Source: Zhengitettix transpicula
Lineage: Eukaryota; Arthropoda; Insecta; Orthoptera; Tetrigidae
Assembly (NCBI GenBank): GCA_037074705.1
Contig: CM073590.1
Location: 241,461,101 to 241,525,100, forward strand
Length of the DNA stretch: 64,000 bases
Reading direction: 5' to 3'
Shown here: in pieces, positions 31,930-42,202 of the stretch
How the letters are laid out: each line of letters starts with the position of its first letter
Numbering within the stretch: position 1 is the first letter of the stretch
The notes under the pieces: model-generated
Told to the model about the DNA's origin: nothing
Database searches by the model: none
What the model saw: only the letters and a program-made list of their open reading frames with translations
Translations under genes and position numbers: made by a program

Positions 31930-32468
31930 GTGTAGACAGGCCATATGTTGGCTGATCTACTCCCCTCTTATAGCTTAGGAAAGGGACTAAAATGGGGGAT
32001 GCGGAAAGGTAGAGCAAGGAAGCCAAGGCTTAACTAAGGCTCCGGGGCTATAGTATAAGGATCCTACCCGACAAATCGCCTCAACGTGATGCAGGGAAAA
32101 CCCTGCATCAGGTAGGTCGTGCCCGTGGTACTTCTACCACGCCCTTCCGATGGCGGGTTTGCTGTGGGGACGCAGCATTCCCTTCTCCGTGCCTCGACCA
32201 GTTTCAGAGGCAGCTGGCCGACTGTTACAATGGGAACAGTTACAACTGTTCCGTACGCTCAAGGTCTGCGACCACGGAATATACACCTCTCAAAGCCGGC
32301 CGAGATGGTTCGGCTTGTGGGAACCAGCGTAGATAAAAAACCAGAGAGAGGAGATGACATCCCCAAAGACAGCCGGGTACTTTGTACTTGACCTATGACG
32401 TTCCGAAGCCAGGTTTCCAGAGGGATACGTAGCGGTCACTTCCCCATGCCACGATGAGTTCAGGATGC
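31930..32468 (-). mobile_element. R560 retroposon, second 3' type, old antisense copy
   Basis: Begins GTGTAGACAGGCCATATGTT, the reverse complement of the non-poly(A) terminus, and shows CTCTTATAGCTTAGGAAAGG in place of the CTTTAATAGCATAGGAAGG of the other type. It runs through the body to about 32395, then repeats part of the body (32420-32468, ACGTAGCGGTCACTTCCCC) directly before the next copy. Confidence 0.75.
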
Positions 32469-32977
32469 TTTTTTTTAGGGCAACAGGCTACATGAGGGTG
32501 ATCCACGTTGGGCAACTCCCCTTTAATAGCACAGGAAGGGATTTGAAAGGGGGGATGCGGAAGGGTAGAGGAAGGTAGCCATGGGTTAACTAGAACCCCC
32601 GGGCTATGGTTTAATGATCCTACCCGGCATTCGCCTAAAAGTAATGCAGGGAAACCCCTAGAAAAATCTCCATCAGGTAGGTCGGGCATTGGGTACTTGT
32701 CCCACGCCCTTCCGATAGCGGGAGAGGAGTTTGCTGTGGGGACGCAGCATTCCCTTCTCCGTGCCTCGACCAGTTTAGGAGGCAGCTGGCCGACTATTCC
32801 AATAGGAATAGCGGACAACTTTTACCGTACGACCAAGGTCTGCGACCACGGAACATACACCTCTCAAAACAGACCCAGGTACTTCGACTTGTGGGAACCT
32901 TAGTTCAAAAACGGAGAGGAAAAGAGCATACCCAAAGGTAGCCCCTTCGTAGCTCTCCAAAAAGGTTCTGCCTGCGA
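32469..32977 (-). mobile_element. R560 retroposon, full length, antisense, nested in an older copy
   Basis: Begins TTTTTTTTAGGGCAACAGGC and ends GGTTCTGCCTGCGAGAG. It is flanked by about 49-bp imperfect direct repeats (32420-32468 and 32978-33026, about six differences, both ending CCACGATGAGTTCAGGATGC). Those repeats are themselves a diverged piece of the R560 body. Confidence 0.85.
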
Positions 32978-33068
32978 GAGGGGGACGTAGCGTTCACTTC
33001 TCCGAGCCACGATGAGTTCAGGATGCAGCTAGCCGACTGTTCCAATGGGAACAACAGACAAGTATAGA
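32978..33068 (-). mobile_element. Diverged R560 body fragment
   Basis: GACGTAGCGTTCACTTCTCC through AGCTAGCCGACTGTTCCAAT corresponds to the middle of the element in antisense. It is the downstream flank of the nested copy at 32469-32977. Confidence 0.7.
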
Positions 33069-33824
33069 CTGCGAGAAAATAAATATATTTTTTTACCGGT
33101 CCTTTACTGTTACTGTATCGAGCATTGTCAGGATTACAAATATTTTGCATTATATCTTAATATTATATTTAATTAATACTTATTAATTATTATAACAAAA
33201 ATAATTCCTAAATTGGAGGCTGTCTTGTTAAATTTCTTATTATTTTAATTTGGTAATATTTATTGCTTTATCATTTTGAACATCAGGTTAAATAAAACAA
33301 CTTGTGGTCTTCCGCCATTGAACTGGGACACTGGATTTTCTTCTGCCACGTTTCGAGTGACATTAGTGAATTCTTTTCTTCCTGATGCTGTTGTACCAGC
33401 GCACAGCAGGTTGCAGCCAAGGACCTTCTTCCCAGAGCACGTGCGGCGACGCTCCCAACTGCTTTTTTTTTACCACAACGAGACTGTACCGGGTCCTGGT
33501 ATCTGATCGCCGAACGCCCCAATTAAAAGTCATTGGAAGGTCAGCTTCGGATTGTCTGGTGTGTGTGGTCCCGTGTTCGCAGCCCGCAGCGTCCATTAAG
33601 ATATATCGCCATCCCCAGCCCGGCTGGTGTATCCGCCATGGTGTGCCGCGCACCTCGGGGCCCTCCACACAAAATTTCAATGGCTTCTCCTGTATCCCTT
33701 CCCCTTCCTCACTTCTCTCTGTGTGTGTGTGTTGTTAGGGACGTCCATGACAAGATTCTGCTGCACGTCTCCGTCCAGCGAAGCTTAACTTCACCTTAAG
33801 AGGCATATTCACAGAATAAATCAA
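33069..33824. other. AT-rich spacer then a GC-rich island, unidentified
   Basis: 33069-33290 is AT-rich. 33300-33720 is richer in GC and open on both strands (plus 33385-33738, 117 residues; minus 33363-33680, 105 residues), with no recognisable domain. A short (TG)n run lies at about 33719-33731. Confidence 0.4.
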
Positions 33825-34125
33825 TCTATATAATAAAAAAGGATGTAGGTTTGTATGTATGAATGTATTTACGTTAAACTCTACACACGTTTATACGCGG
33901 AAAAAAATAATTAGTAAACATATTCTTCAAAACACGAGAAACGGTACTGTTTGAGGGTGAGAAACCCCTAGCATAAAGGTGAAAAAAATAATAATTAAAA
34001 AACGTGATCATTATGTCTTACTGCGCGTCATGAGACCGTGACGTCACAGCGCTCGCGTGATGCAGAAAGACGTTACTACGCGACCGCGAAACTATAAAAT
34101 AGTAACTTATCGTATTGTGAAAGTT
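33825..34125 (+). mobile_element. HelA Helitron, left 300 bp
   Basis: TCTATATAATAAAAAAGGAT follows an A, as expected for a Helitron start. The HelA landmarks AACACGAGAAACGGTACTGT, GAAACCCCTAGCATAAAGGT, GACCGTGACGTCAC and GACGTTACTACGCGAC follow. It ends where an R560 body fragment begins. Confidence 0.8.
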
Positions 34126-34285
34126 GCTGTGGGGACGCAGAATTCCATTCTCCATACATGACCTGTTTCAAAAGGCAGCTGGCCGACTGTTCCATTAGGT
34201 ACAGCCGACTAGTCTCTCAAGGACTGCGATCTCTCAAAGAAAGGCCGCTTGTGGAAACCTCACTCAAAAAAATTCTCTTCCTGGT
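34126..34285 (-). mobile_element. R560 retroposon body fragment, antisense
   Basis: TTGCTGTGGGGACGCAGAAT, GGCAGCTGGCCGACTGTTCC and GCCGCTTGTGGAAACC are the middle and 5' half of the element. The 3' third is missing, and HelA sequence abuts directly. Confidence 0.8.
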
Positions 34286-34291
34286 TTTGAA

Positions 34292-34895
34292 CTAACAGGC
34301 TACATGAGGGTAATCAACGTGGTGGAAACTCTCCTTTAAAAGCATAGGAAAGGGAGTGAAAGGGGGGATGCGGAAGGGTAAAGCGAGGTAGCCAAGGGTT
34401 AACTAGGGGCCCCCGGACTGAATTTTAAGGATCCTACCCGGCAATTAGCCTAAAAGTGATGCAGGAAAAACCCTAGAAAAACCTGCATCAGGTACGTTGG
34501 ACATTGGTTACTTATCCCACGCCCTTCCGTTGGATTAAGAGGGGTTTGCTGTGGGGACGCAGCATTAACTTCTCCGTGCTTGGACCAGTTTAGGAGGCAG
34601 CTGGCCGAGTGTTCCAATGGAAACACGGGACAACTCTTACATTACACCCAAGGTCTGTGACCCAGGAACATACACCTCTCAAAACAGGCCGAGGTGCCTC
34701 GGCTTGTGGGAACCTTGGTTCAAAATACTATAGAGAAAAGGAGGGATTGCCAAAGGTAGCCTCCTGCAGAGCTGTCTGGGTAGGTTCACCTGCGAGAGAA
34801 CAGCCCTCCCAGGCTTCCTTCCAGGTAAAATCCAGAAAGAGAAGCAGACATACCCGAAGATAGTCGTCTCCGAGAAGGTTCCGCCTGTGCGAGCC
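34292..34895 (-). mobile_element. R560 retroposon, diverged antisense copy with extended 5' end
   Basis: Runs from AACAGGCTACATGAGGGTAA through all body landmarks to CCTGCGAGAGAACAGCCCTC (about 34790-34815). It continues for about 80 bp with a second diverged GGTTCCGCCTGTGCGAG module (about 34877-34893). Confidence 0.75.
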
Positions 34896-35054
34896 GCCCA
34901 CAGAAAAGCACCGAGGTTAGAAGTGGAGGACAGCACTCGAGGATACCCAGAAACGTGTTCCGCTGAAGAAGAAACTCCAAGAGCATCGCGGCTTCGAAGA
35001 ATAAAGTGGTTTGAACTGAGGAAGGAACAGCAAAGGACACGGTTATGAGAATTC

Positions 35055-36170
35055 TTGAATAGAATAATTTTTACCTAACTCTGTACACACGTTCCTTACT
35101 ATCCGGTAACACACACACCGTGGGTGAAAGAGACATCATGCTGACAGAGGGGGGTGGATGGAAGGGGGATGCGAAATCGACCCACACTACCCTAGAATAA
35201 ATTAAAAACCCACAAGCAAGAGGACAGTTTGAAATAGCATGGTCCATGGATGGCCGTTGGGACACTTAAAATAAATTATATGATGATCGTTGCTCAGAGA
35301 TTGTAATATCAGTCGACACATGTTTGGCTGGACGAAATTGAAAAACTTCGGGATTTTGATCCTTCCGACTAATCGACCGACGATCTGAAATTATTATATT
35401 TTTATTTTTGGTCATCAATGGAATTAAGAGGAGAAAAAAAACGTGTCCCTCGACAAAATTACTTTTTCTGCATTTGGCAACCTTAATTAACCTTGGCGTG
35501 GACTGAACTGGCTGCGAGGTGTCCTACCAGCCGCGTGGGAGTAACACATGTAAGGTAACCTGCCTCCGCGTCGCGCCACAGACATCGGCAATTACAGCGG
35601 CTGTCTCCAACTCGCTAACGACACGTGTCTCTCAGCTTGCAAGTGTTTCCACGTCACTGAGATCTTGCAAGGTGGGTTGCGTAGGTGACGGCGGTCAAAT
35701 AACGTCAGCGGTCCTCATTCCCACTGCAATTCTTTACAATCTCAATTGTATCAGACTGTTGCTTGGTGCTTTCATCGGACTTCCGCGTACTGTGGGCAGT
35801 CCTGACCTTCTCACCTCGTCATCGTCACCTATTCCTGTTCTTCATTCACCCATTTTATCAGTTTGCGTCAGTCCTAATGTAAACTCTTCAATACCTGTTT
35901 CTGCAGCTGCAGACGTCAGGATCTTTACATGTCGGCGAACTGATTTTTTTCCCCACCTCGTTTCGGATCCTCTGACATCATAAAAGTTGATAAAGGCGTA
36001 ATATGATTTTTACCCAACTTTGTACACACGTTCCTTACTATCCGGTAATACAAACCGTGGGTGAAAGAGACATCATGCTGACAGAGGGGAAGTGGGAGTG
36101 AGTGGAAGGGGGTGGCATTTTAAAAGGATACAAAATCGACCCTCACTTACAATAAATTGTTTTCGAGGAA
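35055..36170. repeat. Pair of 150-bp direct repeats flanking an unidentified open frame
   Basis: About 35068-35175 and 36009-36145 share TTTTTACC, then TGTACACACGTTCCTTACTA, TCCGGTAA, CCGTGGGTGAAAGAGACATC and ATGCTGACAGAGGGG, with small indels. The repeats are in the same orientation about 940 bp apart and bracket the frame at 35519-35983. They may be two copies of an interspersed element or the remains of terminal repeats. They lack recognisable TG...CA ends. Confidence 0.55.
35519..35983 (+). CDS. Longest non-repeat-derived open frame, unidentified (doubtful)
   Basis: A 154-residue frame, Ser/Thr/Val-rich, with no signal peptide, membrane segment or motif that I recognise. The surrounding DNA is moderately GC-rich, which favours chance openness. 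It contains phrases such as SSSPIPVLHSPILSVCVSP that look like low-complexity translation. It could be an exon or a transposon remnant, but no splice pattern or homology supports either. The direct repeats at 35055-36170 flank it. Confidence 0.15.
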   Translation: MSYQPRGSNTCKVTCLRVAPQTSAITAAVSNSLTTRVSQLASVSTSLRSCKVGCVGDGGQITSAVLIPTAILYNLNCIRLLLGAFIGLPRTVGSPDLLTSSSSPIPVLHSPILSVCVSPNVNSSIPVSAAADVRIFTCRRTDFFPHLVSDPLTS

Positions 36171-36228
36171 ATTTGTAGTGTTTGCGTCACTCTCGATGTT
36201 GTTTGTGTCTACGTTAAGATAATAAAGC

Positions 36229-36242
36229 AGTGGTGTTGTGAT
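36229..36242. repeat. Left target-site duplication of the outer R560 copy
   Basis: AGTGGTGTTGTGAT here and again at 37354-37367. Between them lie the outer copy (5' bases 36243-36252, then 36825-37353) and the copy nested in it (36253-36811). Confidence 0.85.
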
Positions 36243-36252
36243 GGGACAAAGG

Positions 36253-36811
36253 GATGTCGCCTGCCAGAGGATTCTCTCGCAGGTAACCTGGGAGGGATGT
36301 TCTCTCGCAGGCAAAACCTTTTAGGAGAGATACGATGGGGCTACCTTTGGGTATGCCTTTTCCTCTCCGTTTTTGAACTAAGGTTCCCACAAGCCGAGGC
36401 ACCTCGGCCTGTTCTGAGAGGTGTATGTTCCGGGGTCACAGACCTTGGACATACGGTAAGAGTTGTCCACTATTCCCATTGGATTAGTCGGCCAGCTCTC
36501 TCCTAAACTGGTCGAGGCACGGAGAAGGGAATGCTGCGTCCCCACAACTAACCCCTCTCTTGCTATCGGAAGGGCGTGGGACAAGTACCCAATGCCCGAC
36601 CTACCCGATGCAGGTTTTTCTAAGGTTTTCCCTTCATTTCTTTAGGCGAATGCCGGGTAGGATCCTTAAAATATAGCCCGGGGGCCCTAGTTAACACTTG
36701 ATTACCTTCCTATACCCTTCCGCATCCCCCCTTTCAAATCCCTTCCTATGCTATTAAAGTGGAGTTGCCCAATGTGGATCACCCTCATGTAGCCTGTTGC
36801 CCTAAAAAAAA
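36253..36811 (+). mobile_element. R560 retroposon, full length, nested, with exact target duplication
   Basis: 559 bp from GATGTCGCCTGCCAGAGG to GCCTGTTGCCCTAAAAAAAA. GATGGGACAAAGG flanks it on both sides (36240-36252 and 36812-36824). The 3' poly(A) with a 13-bp duplication is the signature of target-primed reverse transcription. It is inserted about 10 bp into the 5' end of the next copy. The 5' end carries two CTCTCGCAGG hairpin modules. Confidence 0.92.
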
Positions 36812-36824
36812 GATGGGACAAAGG

Positions 36825-37353
36825 AAGCCTTTGACAGCATTCTCTCGCAAGTGGACCTTCCCAGAGAGCTCTGGAGGAGGCTACCTTCGGGGATGCCTTC
36901 TCCTCCCTCTGATTTTTTGAACTTACGTTCCCACAAGCTAAGGCACCTCGGCCTGTTTTGAGAGGTGTATTTTCCTGGGCCGCAGACTTTTGGCATACGG
37001 TTAGAGTTGTCCGCTGTTCCTATTGGAATAGTCGGCCAGCTGCCTCCTAAACTGGTCATGGCACGGCGAGGGGAAAGCTGCGACCGTACAGCAAACTCCT
37101 CTCCCGCCATCGAAAGGGCGTGGGACAAGTACCAAATGCCGGAGCTGATGAAGGTTTTTCTAGGGTTTGTCCTGCATTTCGTTTAGGCGAATTGCCGGGT
37201 AGTATCCTTAAACCATAGCCCGGGGACCCTAGTTAACCTTTGGCTACCTTCCTCTACCTTTCCGCATCCCCACTTTCAAATCCGTTCCTATGCTATTAAA
37301 GGGAAGTTTCCACCACGTGGATTACCCTAATGTAGCCTGTTACCCTAAACAAA
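36825..37353 (+). mobile_element. R560 retroposon, outer copy, interrupted near its 5' end
   Basis: Continues from the 36243-36252 piece: AAGCCTTTGACAGCATTCTC through the body to GCCTGTTACCCTAAACAAA. Its 14-bp target duplication (36229-36242, 37354-37367) is intact. It is less similar to the consensus than the nested copy, as expected for the older insertion. Confidence 0.88.
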
Positions 37354-37672
37354 AGTGGTGTTGTGATATCGACGTAGGGGGTCGATGAAATAGGATGGAG
37401 GAAGAGTTTAGTAAAGGTGAATAGGACACCAGTCACGTGGGTGTTCGCCGCACCTGAGTGCTGGTGAACGAACTTCCATCGGACGGTTTGATAATAAGAA
37501 GAACGCTGACTAACGTTTATTGATATTAAAGCAGTCAAAAACAAACTAAAAGACAGGAAAGAATGAAAGAAGGACTATAACCTAGGGTAGTTCCAAGAGG
37601 GAAGATGCACTGCTGTATCAGAACTAAAGTAACAAAGCGGTTAACGAAGGGTTGAACAGAGGGAGCGATTCT
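37354..37672 (+). repeat. Repeat C, copy 2
   Basis: From AGTGGTGTTGTGATATCGAC to GAACAGAGGGAGCGATTCTACC, closely similar to 26534-26850. Both copies follow an R560 tail at the identical base, so the tail plus repeat C has been copied as one unit. Confidence 0.75.
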
Positions 37673-37894
37673 ACCAGCTTCGTCAACTGCTGTATGCTAA
37701 AACCATAGAAGTTTCGAGAGAGCCAAAATGGCCGCCTCTTCCCCTTCAAGTCAAGCCATGCAAAAGAAGCGCTTAGGACAGCATCCGGGACTCAAGTAAC
37801 ATGAGATCCTGCCACAGAACCTACTCATGCCAACTCAAGAAGATGGTCACGTACATATATGACACTGTAACGCTAATGAAGAAGAAAAAATAAT

Positions 37895-38012
37895 GTGTAG
37901 ACAGGCTATATATTGGGTAATTCACAAAGTGGCCACCCCCTTCTTATAGCGTAAGAAAGGGACTGAAAAGGGGGATGCGGAAAGGTAGAGGAAGGTAACC
38001 CCCGGCCTGTAT
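37895..38012 (-). mobile_element. R560 retroposon, second 3' type, terminal fragment
   Basis: GTGTAGACAGGCTATATATT, CTTCTTATAGCGTAAGAAAG and GGATGCGGAAAGGTAGAGGA. It is about 118 bp, antisense and strongly diverged. The following TTTTCGTGGCGCCGAGTATA (about 38039) recurs at 3292. Confidence 0.7.
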
Positions 38013-38344
38013 ATAGGGATAGTATCCGACCTTGATATTTTCGTGGCGCCGAGTATAACTGTTGTAATACAACCCTCTGGGGTGGGGGGTTGGCATCTCA
38101 TATTGATGCTAAGCACAGTTCGAAACACTTGCTTTGTTTTTGTTTTCACCTTGCTGAGGACCTCGAATTTAAGTAGTCCTGGACCAAAGTGAGCTCCAAT
38201 AAAATTATTGACAAAGAGAATGAATGTGTATTGTAAATTTAGCAGAAAGAAGTAAAGATCTGAATGATTTGCTAGACATGTATATATTATAAAAAAAATA
38301 ACGATCATATAAAATTAATGTTAATTTTGTATATGTACATAAAG

Positions 38345-38990
38345 TTCTTTTTACATAAAACCTGAAAGGTGTTCAATATGCCCCCGTCTTTAGAGCTTCA
38401 TGGTATTAAATTTCGCCCCACACTCCAGCCATCATGTCTGGAGTTACAGCTTCCAGAGTTCGTGTTATGTAGTTCGACCGTTGTTGATGGAGAAGTGGAG
38501 GTGACATAAATTGAATCTTTTATAACCCCCTACCAAGAAAAAAATCCATAACAGTCCGGTCAATGTGGATGCCAGTGGTGTAAGACAGAATCATTGTACG
38601 GCTGATCCATCGCCGAGAAAACACATTATTTTTTTTAAAAAAAAACTTACAGGAAGCCACTTGGTATCGATTTTTTCCTCTTTTTTAACAGTACGTTGTT
38701 CAATATGCCCCCGTCTTTAGAGCTTCATGGTATTAAATTACATCTCACACTACAGCCATCATGTCTGGAGTTACTTAAATTGAATCTTTTACAACCCCCT
38801 ACCAAGAAAAAAATCTAAAAAGTCCGGTGAACGTTGATTCCAAACATGTGGTGTAAGACAGAATCATTGTACGGCTGATCCATCGCCGAGAAAACACTTT
38901 TTTAAGAAAAAAAAAATATTCGCACCTACAGGAAGCCACGTGAAACTCGAATTTTTCCTCTTTTTGTTAACAGGACGTTGTTCAATCACA
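38345..38990 (-). pseudogene. Two tandem transposase C-terminal remnants (IS630/mariner-like)
   Basis: On the minus strand each unit translates, across shifts, as RRWISRTMI (after GDGS), DFFLGRGL, KIQFMSPPLL, EAVTPDMMAGVWGEI and GGHIEHLSGFM-stop. This is the order of the C-terminus of arthropod IS630/Tc1-mariner-related transposases (W-I-G-R...DFFLWG...T..ML..VW.EI...GAHIEHL). Unit 1 is about 38360-38697 and unit 2 about 38698-38990. They share TTCAATATGCCCCCGTCTTT and GACAGAATCATTGTACGGCT. Unit 2 lacks about 40 bp of unit 1. Both are dead. Confidence 0.75.
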
Positions 38991-39970
38991 ACAGGCTGAA
39001 AAACTGAATAGTTATGAATTTTTTTATAAAGCGGATGAATTTTTGAACCCTCCTGTATTTTTCTGTGACTTTAATAGGAAAGTAGGACAGAAGAAAGGAT
39101 ATTAATACGTGACTTGAAGGACTAGGGTTTTAAAGAACACGACTATAAAGATAAATATTGAGATAATTTTCAGAAAATCAGCGACTGTTCGTTATGAAAA
39201 TAAGACACCAGGGTAACAGACCCAGTATGAGTGACTCTGCTTCCGTTTAACCTTGAGACTTTCTTCTCCAACTTCGTTACTATTTTCCTCCGTCGCGTTC
39301 CTAATTCAAAACCCGACGCCATATTGTATCGACCTCCATCTTATTTTCCCTCCCGATGTGGGCGACGGAATGGACGACCTTTCTACAATGGCGCTGCAAA
39401 TTCGTCACCGAACTATTTTCTACCGACGACAGCTAGAGGAGACCTGTCAAGTGGGTCACCGTGATATAAATATACCTCGGGGACACTGCAAGGTATTTAT
39501 AAGCTGCAAAAAATATATATATATATGTGTGTGTGTGTGTGTCGTCCACACGGAACTTCACATAGGCTAAAGTAAGAAGAAACCAGCTGAATGCGACGGG
39601 AAGCGTGACGTCAGCGGACGATCGTCCAAATATAAAAATGATTTATTTTTCTTTCAAAGTGAAGGATTTCCTTCTGTGCCGCCATCTTTGTATCTTACTC
39701 AGAGGCAGAAAACCGTAGTGGTTTTTCCTCAGGGGTGTTTTCAAACAAGAGACCAGATACTACGTCACTCGTCCAGCAAGCACCAATCAAAAACCTCCCA
39801 CTCCATCTGTAAAATTTAAATTAATTTATTTTAACTCATTTAAAGTGTTCCAATTATTTTATTTTAGAAATTAGAATATAAAAAACGTCTCTGTTAAAAT
39901 TATATTAATTATAATAATAAATAGACAAATATTGGACTGAAAATAAGAGAATAAATAAGAAATAAATACC
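38991..39970. other. Intergenic DNA, no gene seen
   Basis: An (AT)n then (GT)n run lies at about 39514-39541. The plus frames 39231-39570 have no recognised domain. Confidence 0.5.
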
Positions 39971-40075
39971 ACACAACGTTTCTGGAATCTCTGTTTCTTT
40001 CTTGAGTTTTTTTAATCACCTGACAAAAGCAACAAGGATTGTGTGATACTTATTTATGTTTTTATTTTTTTTATC
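39971..40075. mobile_element. Penelope-like element tail fragments, inverted
   Basis: CCACACAACGTTTCTGGAAT with CTGTTTCTTTCTTGAG (minus-strand hammerhead-like motif) at about 39970-40003 is followed by CACCTGACAAAAGCAACAAG then GATTGTGTGATACTTATTTA (plus strand) at about 40018-40055. The two halves represent different PLE tails facing each other. Confidence 0.6.
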
Positions 40076-40429
40076 TATTATGTGGCCATTTATTTCTTGC
40101 CCGTGACTGTACCTCCCAGGACAATATTCAGCATTCTTGGTTGTCTACTTAGTTTCTATTTCGCTTCTATAATTCGTTTTTTTTGGGGGGGGGGGTCGTT
40201 AATTTTTCTAATACTTGCTTCATGTACTGAATTATACGTACGGTTAAACTCTATTTACAATACTTCAAACGATTCCAGTCTTCTCTTTTAGGGAATCTTC
40301 CCTGTTTCACTTCTTTTGTAATAATAATCCTGTTCCTCCACCTCAGAAATATTTTTATATTAATCTAATAAATTTTATGATTAATTAGGTATATACATGT
40401 GCTTGGTCAATACAGCTTTTTATTTTTCA

Positions 40430-41015
40430 ATCTAATGGTTGTTCTAGATTTACTAGAATGTTCTTCTAATTTGAAGCTGTCCGTTTAGTCTGACCTATAT
40501 AGCAGGCATTACAGTTCTCAGCGTAGACATCATAGTAATTAAATTATTTATATAATTATTAAAGCTAAGTTTATTATTTAAGAGAAAACATTACATCTAA
40601 TGGTTGTTGTAGATGAACAAAAAATGTTCGTTGATTCTAGTTTGAAGGTTTCCGTTTTGTCTGACCTAAATAGCAGGCACTACAGTTTTCCACGTAGAGA
40701 CAGTAATCCAATCATTATTATAATTATTTAATTTAAGTTTATTATTAAAGAGAATTTTTTTTCATCTATTGGTTGTTGTAGATTAGCAAAAGAATGTTCG
40801 TTGATTCTAGTTTTGAAGCTGTCCGTTTAGTCTGACCTACACAACAGGCATTACAGTTCTGAAACGTAGACATACATAGTTATCGTATCATTACTAAAAT
40901 TACTCAAGTACACATGTTTTTAATTTAATGGACGTTCTTAATTAGCAAAAATGTCCACTGATTATTTGTCTGAAGCTGTCCGTTTCGTCTGACCTATGTA
41001 ACAGGCTAATATAAA
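40430..41015 (-). repeat. Four tandem GIY-YIG endonuclease scraps of a Penelope-like element
   Basis: Minus-strand translations include YAENCNACYIGQTKRTA (about 40515-40467), YVENCSACYLGQTKRK (about 40700-40650) and NCNACCVGQTKRTA (about 40860-40812), with a fourth diverged unit at about 41005-40970 (CYIGQTKRT-like). Units are 150-185 bp and also share TGGTTGTTGTAGAT, AATGTTCGTTGATTC and TTTATTATTTAAGAGAA. The catalytic part of the nuclease beyond the first motif is absent from every unit. Confidence 0.75.
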
Positions 41016-41940
41016 TTCAATTAATGTAATAAAAAAAAATGCTGCACATGAATGTAAATTTCATGTTTTGATTCTGTGCTGTATTATTTTAAATAATGTA
41101 TTCTTGTTTTTGTTATGAATATTTAATTTTTGTGTTGTGAAACAATTAAGTTACAACGATATAAACTCTGTGACTTTAAATATTGTTACTGTTGGTCAAT
41201 TTTCGACTAATAAAATATATTTGTTCTCTTTAACTACCGTTTTTATATTGTCCTTGTCCTCCGTAAATTAATTTTTGTAATAAAGTCTATGATTCTAGAC
41301 CACAGATAATAAAACAGTTAATACAATTTTACCTTTACGGCTTGTAGCTCCTGAAATCTTTCTTTATATAGACACTTAGTAATTTACTTCAGCTTAATTT
41401 AATTAGTACACTGTAGAGAAATTCAAAATTCGATTTATCGCGCTACAGACAAAGAGAATATTTTAATCGAAACATTGTCCGTCGACCTTATCAGCCAGGT
41501 CGAACATTCCCTCCCTGCCTCTAAAGTAAACACGCTGAGTTGAGAGCAAGGACGTCGTCATATTATTTCGAGGTTGAAACGTTATTCTTCCCAAGGGCAC
41601 AGCAGATCACCTTTTCTTTTTCCCCTCCACCACAATGTGTGCGTTATTAATGTCTCGTGCACCTTCACACCGTGCAGCGCCATGAATATGGATGAGGCAT
41701 TCAGCGCCTACACTTTGCTATAACTTGATTCAGGAGAACAATGCGGATTATTAAATAATAAAATGGGGCGTACAACAAAAAAAAAAGAAATAGGGGGGAC
41801 TTCAACATCTGTGGTAGACTAAATTCCTTAGAATATAAATTCCTACCGTAGAAACAGTAATTTTCTTTTAATTCACGAAATTTGTATATATTCGTTTTGT
41901 TAATTAAAGATTAGAGCCTTTGAAATTAAATTACAAAATT
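41016..41940. other. AT-rich intergenic DNA, no gene seen
   Basis: No repeat family or exon recognised. Confidence 0.55.
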
Positions 41941-41944
41941 TTCC

Positions 41945-42145
41945 ATGAAGGAAACAATTTCGGCGGGACCAGGAATCGAACCCGGGACCTTTCTAAAATT
42001 TATTCCATGAAACAATTTCTGGTTTAGTAGAATTGTAGCAGCGTCTGTCCCAGGTCTAGCGGATGGAGGAATTTCGCTGCGGATCTGGAGTTGACACGGG
42101 TAGCTCAGTCGCTAGAGCTTCAGCCCCTGTGAGCGTCTTGGCCCG
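41945..42145. repeat. tRNA-related SINE fragments in opposite orientation
   Basis: On the minus strand about 41990-41958 reads GGTCCCGGGTTCGATTCCTG, a B box with T stem. On the plus strand about 42096-42120 reads GGGTAGCTCAGTCGCTAGAG, an A box with D arm. Each is followed by unrelated sequence. They look like halves of tRNA-derived SINEs and not of a functional tRNA. Confidence 0.6.
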
Positions 42146-42202
42146 GTACACGTTTTCTTCCATCCTGATTCATTAAATTCAACGCTTCCTATTTTATTTT
42201 CG

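Noticed and set aside
42090..42130. A functional tRNA gene starting GGGTAGCTCAGTCGC.
   Set aside because: The downstream B box is decayed and no cloverleaf can be completed. A SINE scrap is more likely.
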